Source: Bacteriovorax sp. (GTDB lineage Bacteria > Bdellovibrionota > Bacteriovoracia > Bacteriovoracales > Bacteriovoracaceae). From it: 64,000 bases of DNA. The notes under the pieces are model-generated. The model searched no databases and was not told the DNA's origin. It worked only from the letters and a program-made list of their open reading frames with translations. Position 1 is the first letter of the stretch; each line of letters begins with the position of its first letter. The position numbers were made by a program, and so were the translations under genes. The stretch spans positions 55,579 to 119,578 of the forward strand of contig JAQTTZ010000001.1 of assembly GCA_028710485.1 (NCBI GenBank). The letters run 5' to 3'. Below are positions 63,901 to 64,000 of this stretch, piece after piece.

Positions 63901-64000
63901 CTTCATGTTACTTGGAGAAACAACAAATAGCGGAAGTCTTTTTGTTAAATCCAACAAAATTGAAATTCTTAAAGTGAGCGGGCAGGAATGTATGAAAAAT
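60932..64000 (+). CDS. purL: phosphoribosylformylglycinamidine synthase, partial
   Basis: Open frame of 1,023 codons running off the window end, so the gene is truncated by the boundary and not by mutation. It is the large single-chain PurL: an N-terminal PurS-like region, then AQSWSEHCKHK and KVETHNSPSALDPYGG of the first AIR-synthase-like half, and GGGADNALAIASGV and VSGKDSMKND in the second half. The C-terminal glutaminase domain lies beyond 64000. ATGA overlap couples it to purN. Full-length forms are about 1,300 residues. Confidence 0.95.
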   Translation, partial: MSTVYRFEIYPNLDNLNASANQEESLKMWFHKYLNRSIKNIWEIRYFLVETEKPIANIRAYAQEVFTDSVVEVMLFSEDEHLEPLLDWLQKKNFQNPSLIDISYRPGVTDNSAHAALEALKLIPALASVEMKVASGTMYFIESEKPMNSIQLEGLAYEKLANNLLHKVTITIPSEIARFTRMKAILFPSVSIIAEKAKLVDLEVSNSELEKMNHDNCWALSRDEMNHIKNYYKSLKRSPTDVEMEVIAQSWSEHCKHKIFSSEITYSESNLPKGVKPIGEFTVKGIFKNFIRGATLKIQEERKIPWLISIFHDNAGIVRFDDTVDVCIKVETHNSPSALDPYGGALTGILGVNRDILGVGQGAKPIANTNVFCLAENNYFEDNKISIPLLLKNPDRIKEGVHQGVQDGGNKSGIPTVNGAFVFDRDFVGKPLVFCGTIGVMPQVERGLKTHEKRQRPGDLIVMAGGRIGKDGIHGATFSSMELVDGVPSSVVQIGDPITQKRLGDFLVEARKLGLFNSVTDNGAGGLSSSVGEMAQLTNGANVELEKALVKYPGLSPFELMISESQERMTFSVPKDSIDAFLELSKKRSVEASVIGEFNNSGFLHINYEGVEVANIDLHFLHESLLPMKLTGHFDLSTKSPHWIKQKITKPALPKIAGKINYTQILLDLFKTPNIRSHEHLIRRYDHEVLAATIVKPFTGTPEIGFSAPSDAGVIWMKPHGGGADNALAIASGVCPKVSKFDTYLMAEYAVDEAVRNAVCVGANPDEMVLVDNYCWPDPIASDRNPDAELKLAQLVRASKALYDISIAYGMPFVSGKDSMKNDFIGMNEYQEKMKISVPPTLLVTAMGRVPSLSIVTTSEIKNTGDLVYLIGGDLLEFTSAFELAELYEDYEVQYPLPALETNRQVELYRQIHKAMKNNLIESGHDISDGGLILALAEKMMGTPMGIRISLDIDENSLAGFLFNESAGRILVTVKPSNEKAFEEILKGFHFMLLGETTNSGSLFVKSNKIEILKVSGQECMKN

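Noticed and set aside
1..64000. Prophage, transposon or CRISPR content
   Set aside because: No integrase, transposase, phage structural gene, terminal inverted repeats or regularly spaced repeats were seen.

Overview
The window is low-GC, gene-dense chromosomal DNA. No rRNA, tRNA, CRISPR array, insertion sequence or prophage was recognised. An unusually large share of genes encode exported proteins (proteases, lipoproteins, cell-wall enzymes), and there is a Tad/Flp pilus locus, a lipid A phosphoethanolamine transferase and a large single-chain PurL. Together these suggest a Gram-negative bacterium close to the predatory Bdellovibrionota, most like the low-GC Bacteriovorax/Peredibacter/Halobacteriovorax group. 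This placement is inference from gene content and style, not from a marker gene.

Layout. 0-8 kb: a CBS-domain protein, a secreted 14-repeat RCC1-like double propeller, a thiol-redox pair (monothiol DsbA-like protein plus thioredoxin 2) behind a perfect LacI-type palindrome, EptA, a DTW tRNA-modifying enzyme, and small conserved families. 7-20 kb: a block dominated by exported proteins, with two paralogous DUF3494 ice-binding lipoproteins, a secreted HExxH peptidase, an M13 peptidase, a secreted caspase/CHAT-like protein and several unrecognised secreted proteins. 20-25 kb: an L,D-transpeptidase-like protein, a FecR-domain protein, RbgA and a DJ-1/PfpI protein. 25.3-28.6 kb: a Ku-LigD end-joining operon in which the LigD phosphoesterase is a free-standing gene. 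28.6-35.6 kb: an FAD/Rieske oxidoreductase, an exported NADAR protein overlapping mtgA, a subtilase, a Crp/Fnr regulator and another HExxH protein. 35.7-38.6 kb: a nuoBCDI mini-operon closed by a strong terminator. 38.6-46.2 kb: ChrA, small membrane proteins, an RlmI-like methyltransferase, a Tad platform-like protein, EttA and aspartokinase. 46.2-50.7 kb: a compact tad operon on the minus strand, running flp pilin, two prepilin/TadE-like proteins, two small exported proteins, secretin and CpaF ATPase. 50.8-54.5 kb: a SPOR-domain protein, ManC and a SleB-like hydrolase. 54.5 kb to the end: purine synthesis, with purEK divergent from purFCDNL; purL runs off the window.

Two short genes that ORF calling with a 60-codon cutoff would miss were read directly. 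One is the 58-residue Flp pilin (50495-50671, minus), with a sigma-54-like GG-N10-GC promoter and a strong Shine-Dalgarno. The other is a 42-residue highly basic protein (48643-48771, plus) that has its own promoter, ribosome-binding site and terminator but lies antisense to the 5' end of the secretin reading frame. The most unusual points are these two genes, the exported NADAR protein, the detached LigD phosphoesterase, the secreted caspase-like protein, the 28-cysteine double propeller, and a long out-of-frame overlap inside the tad operon.
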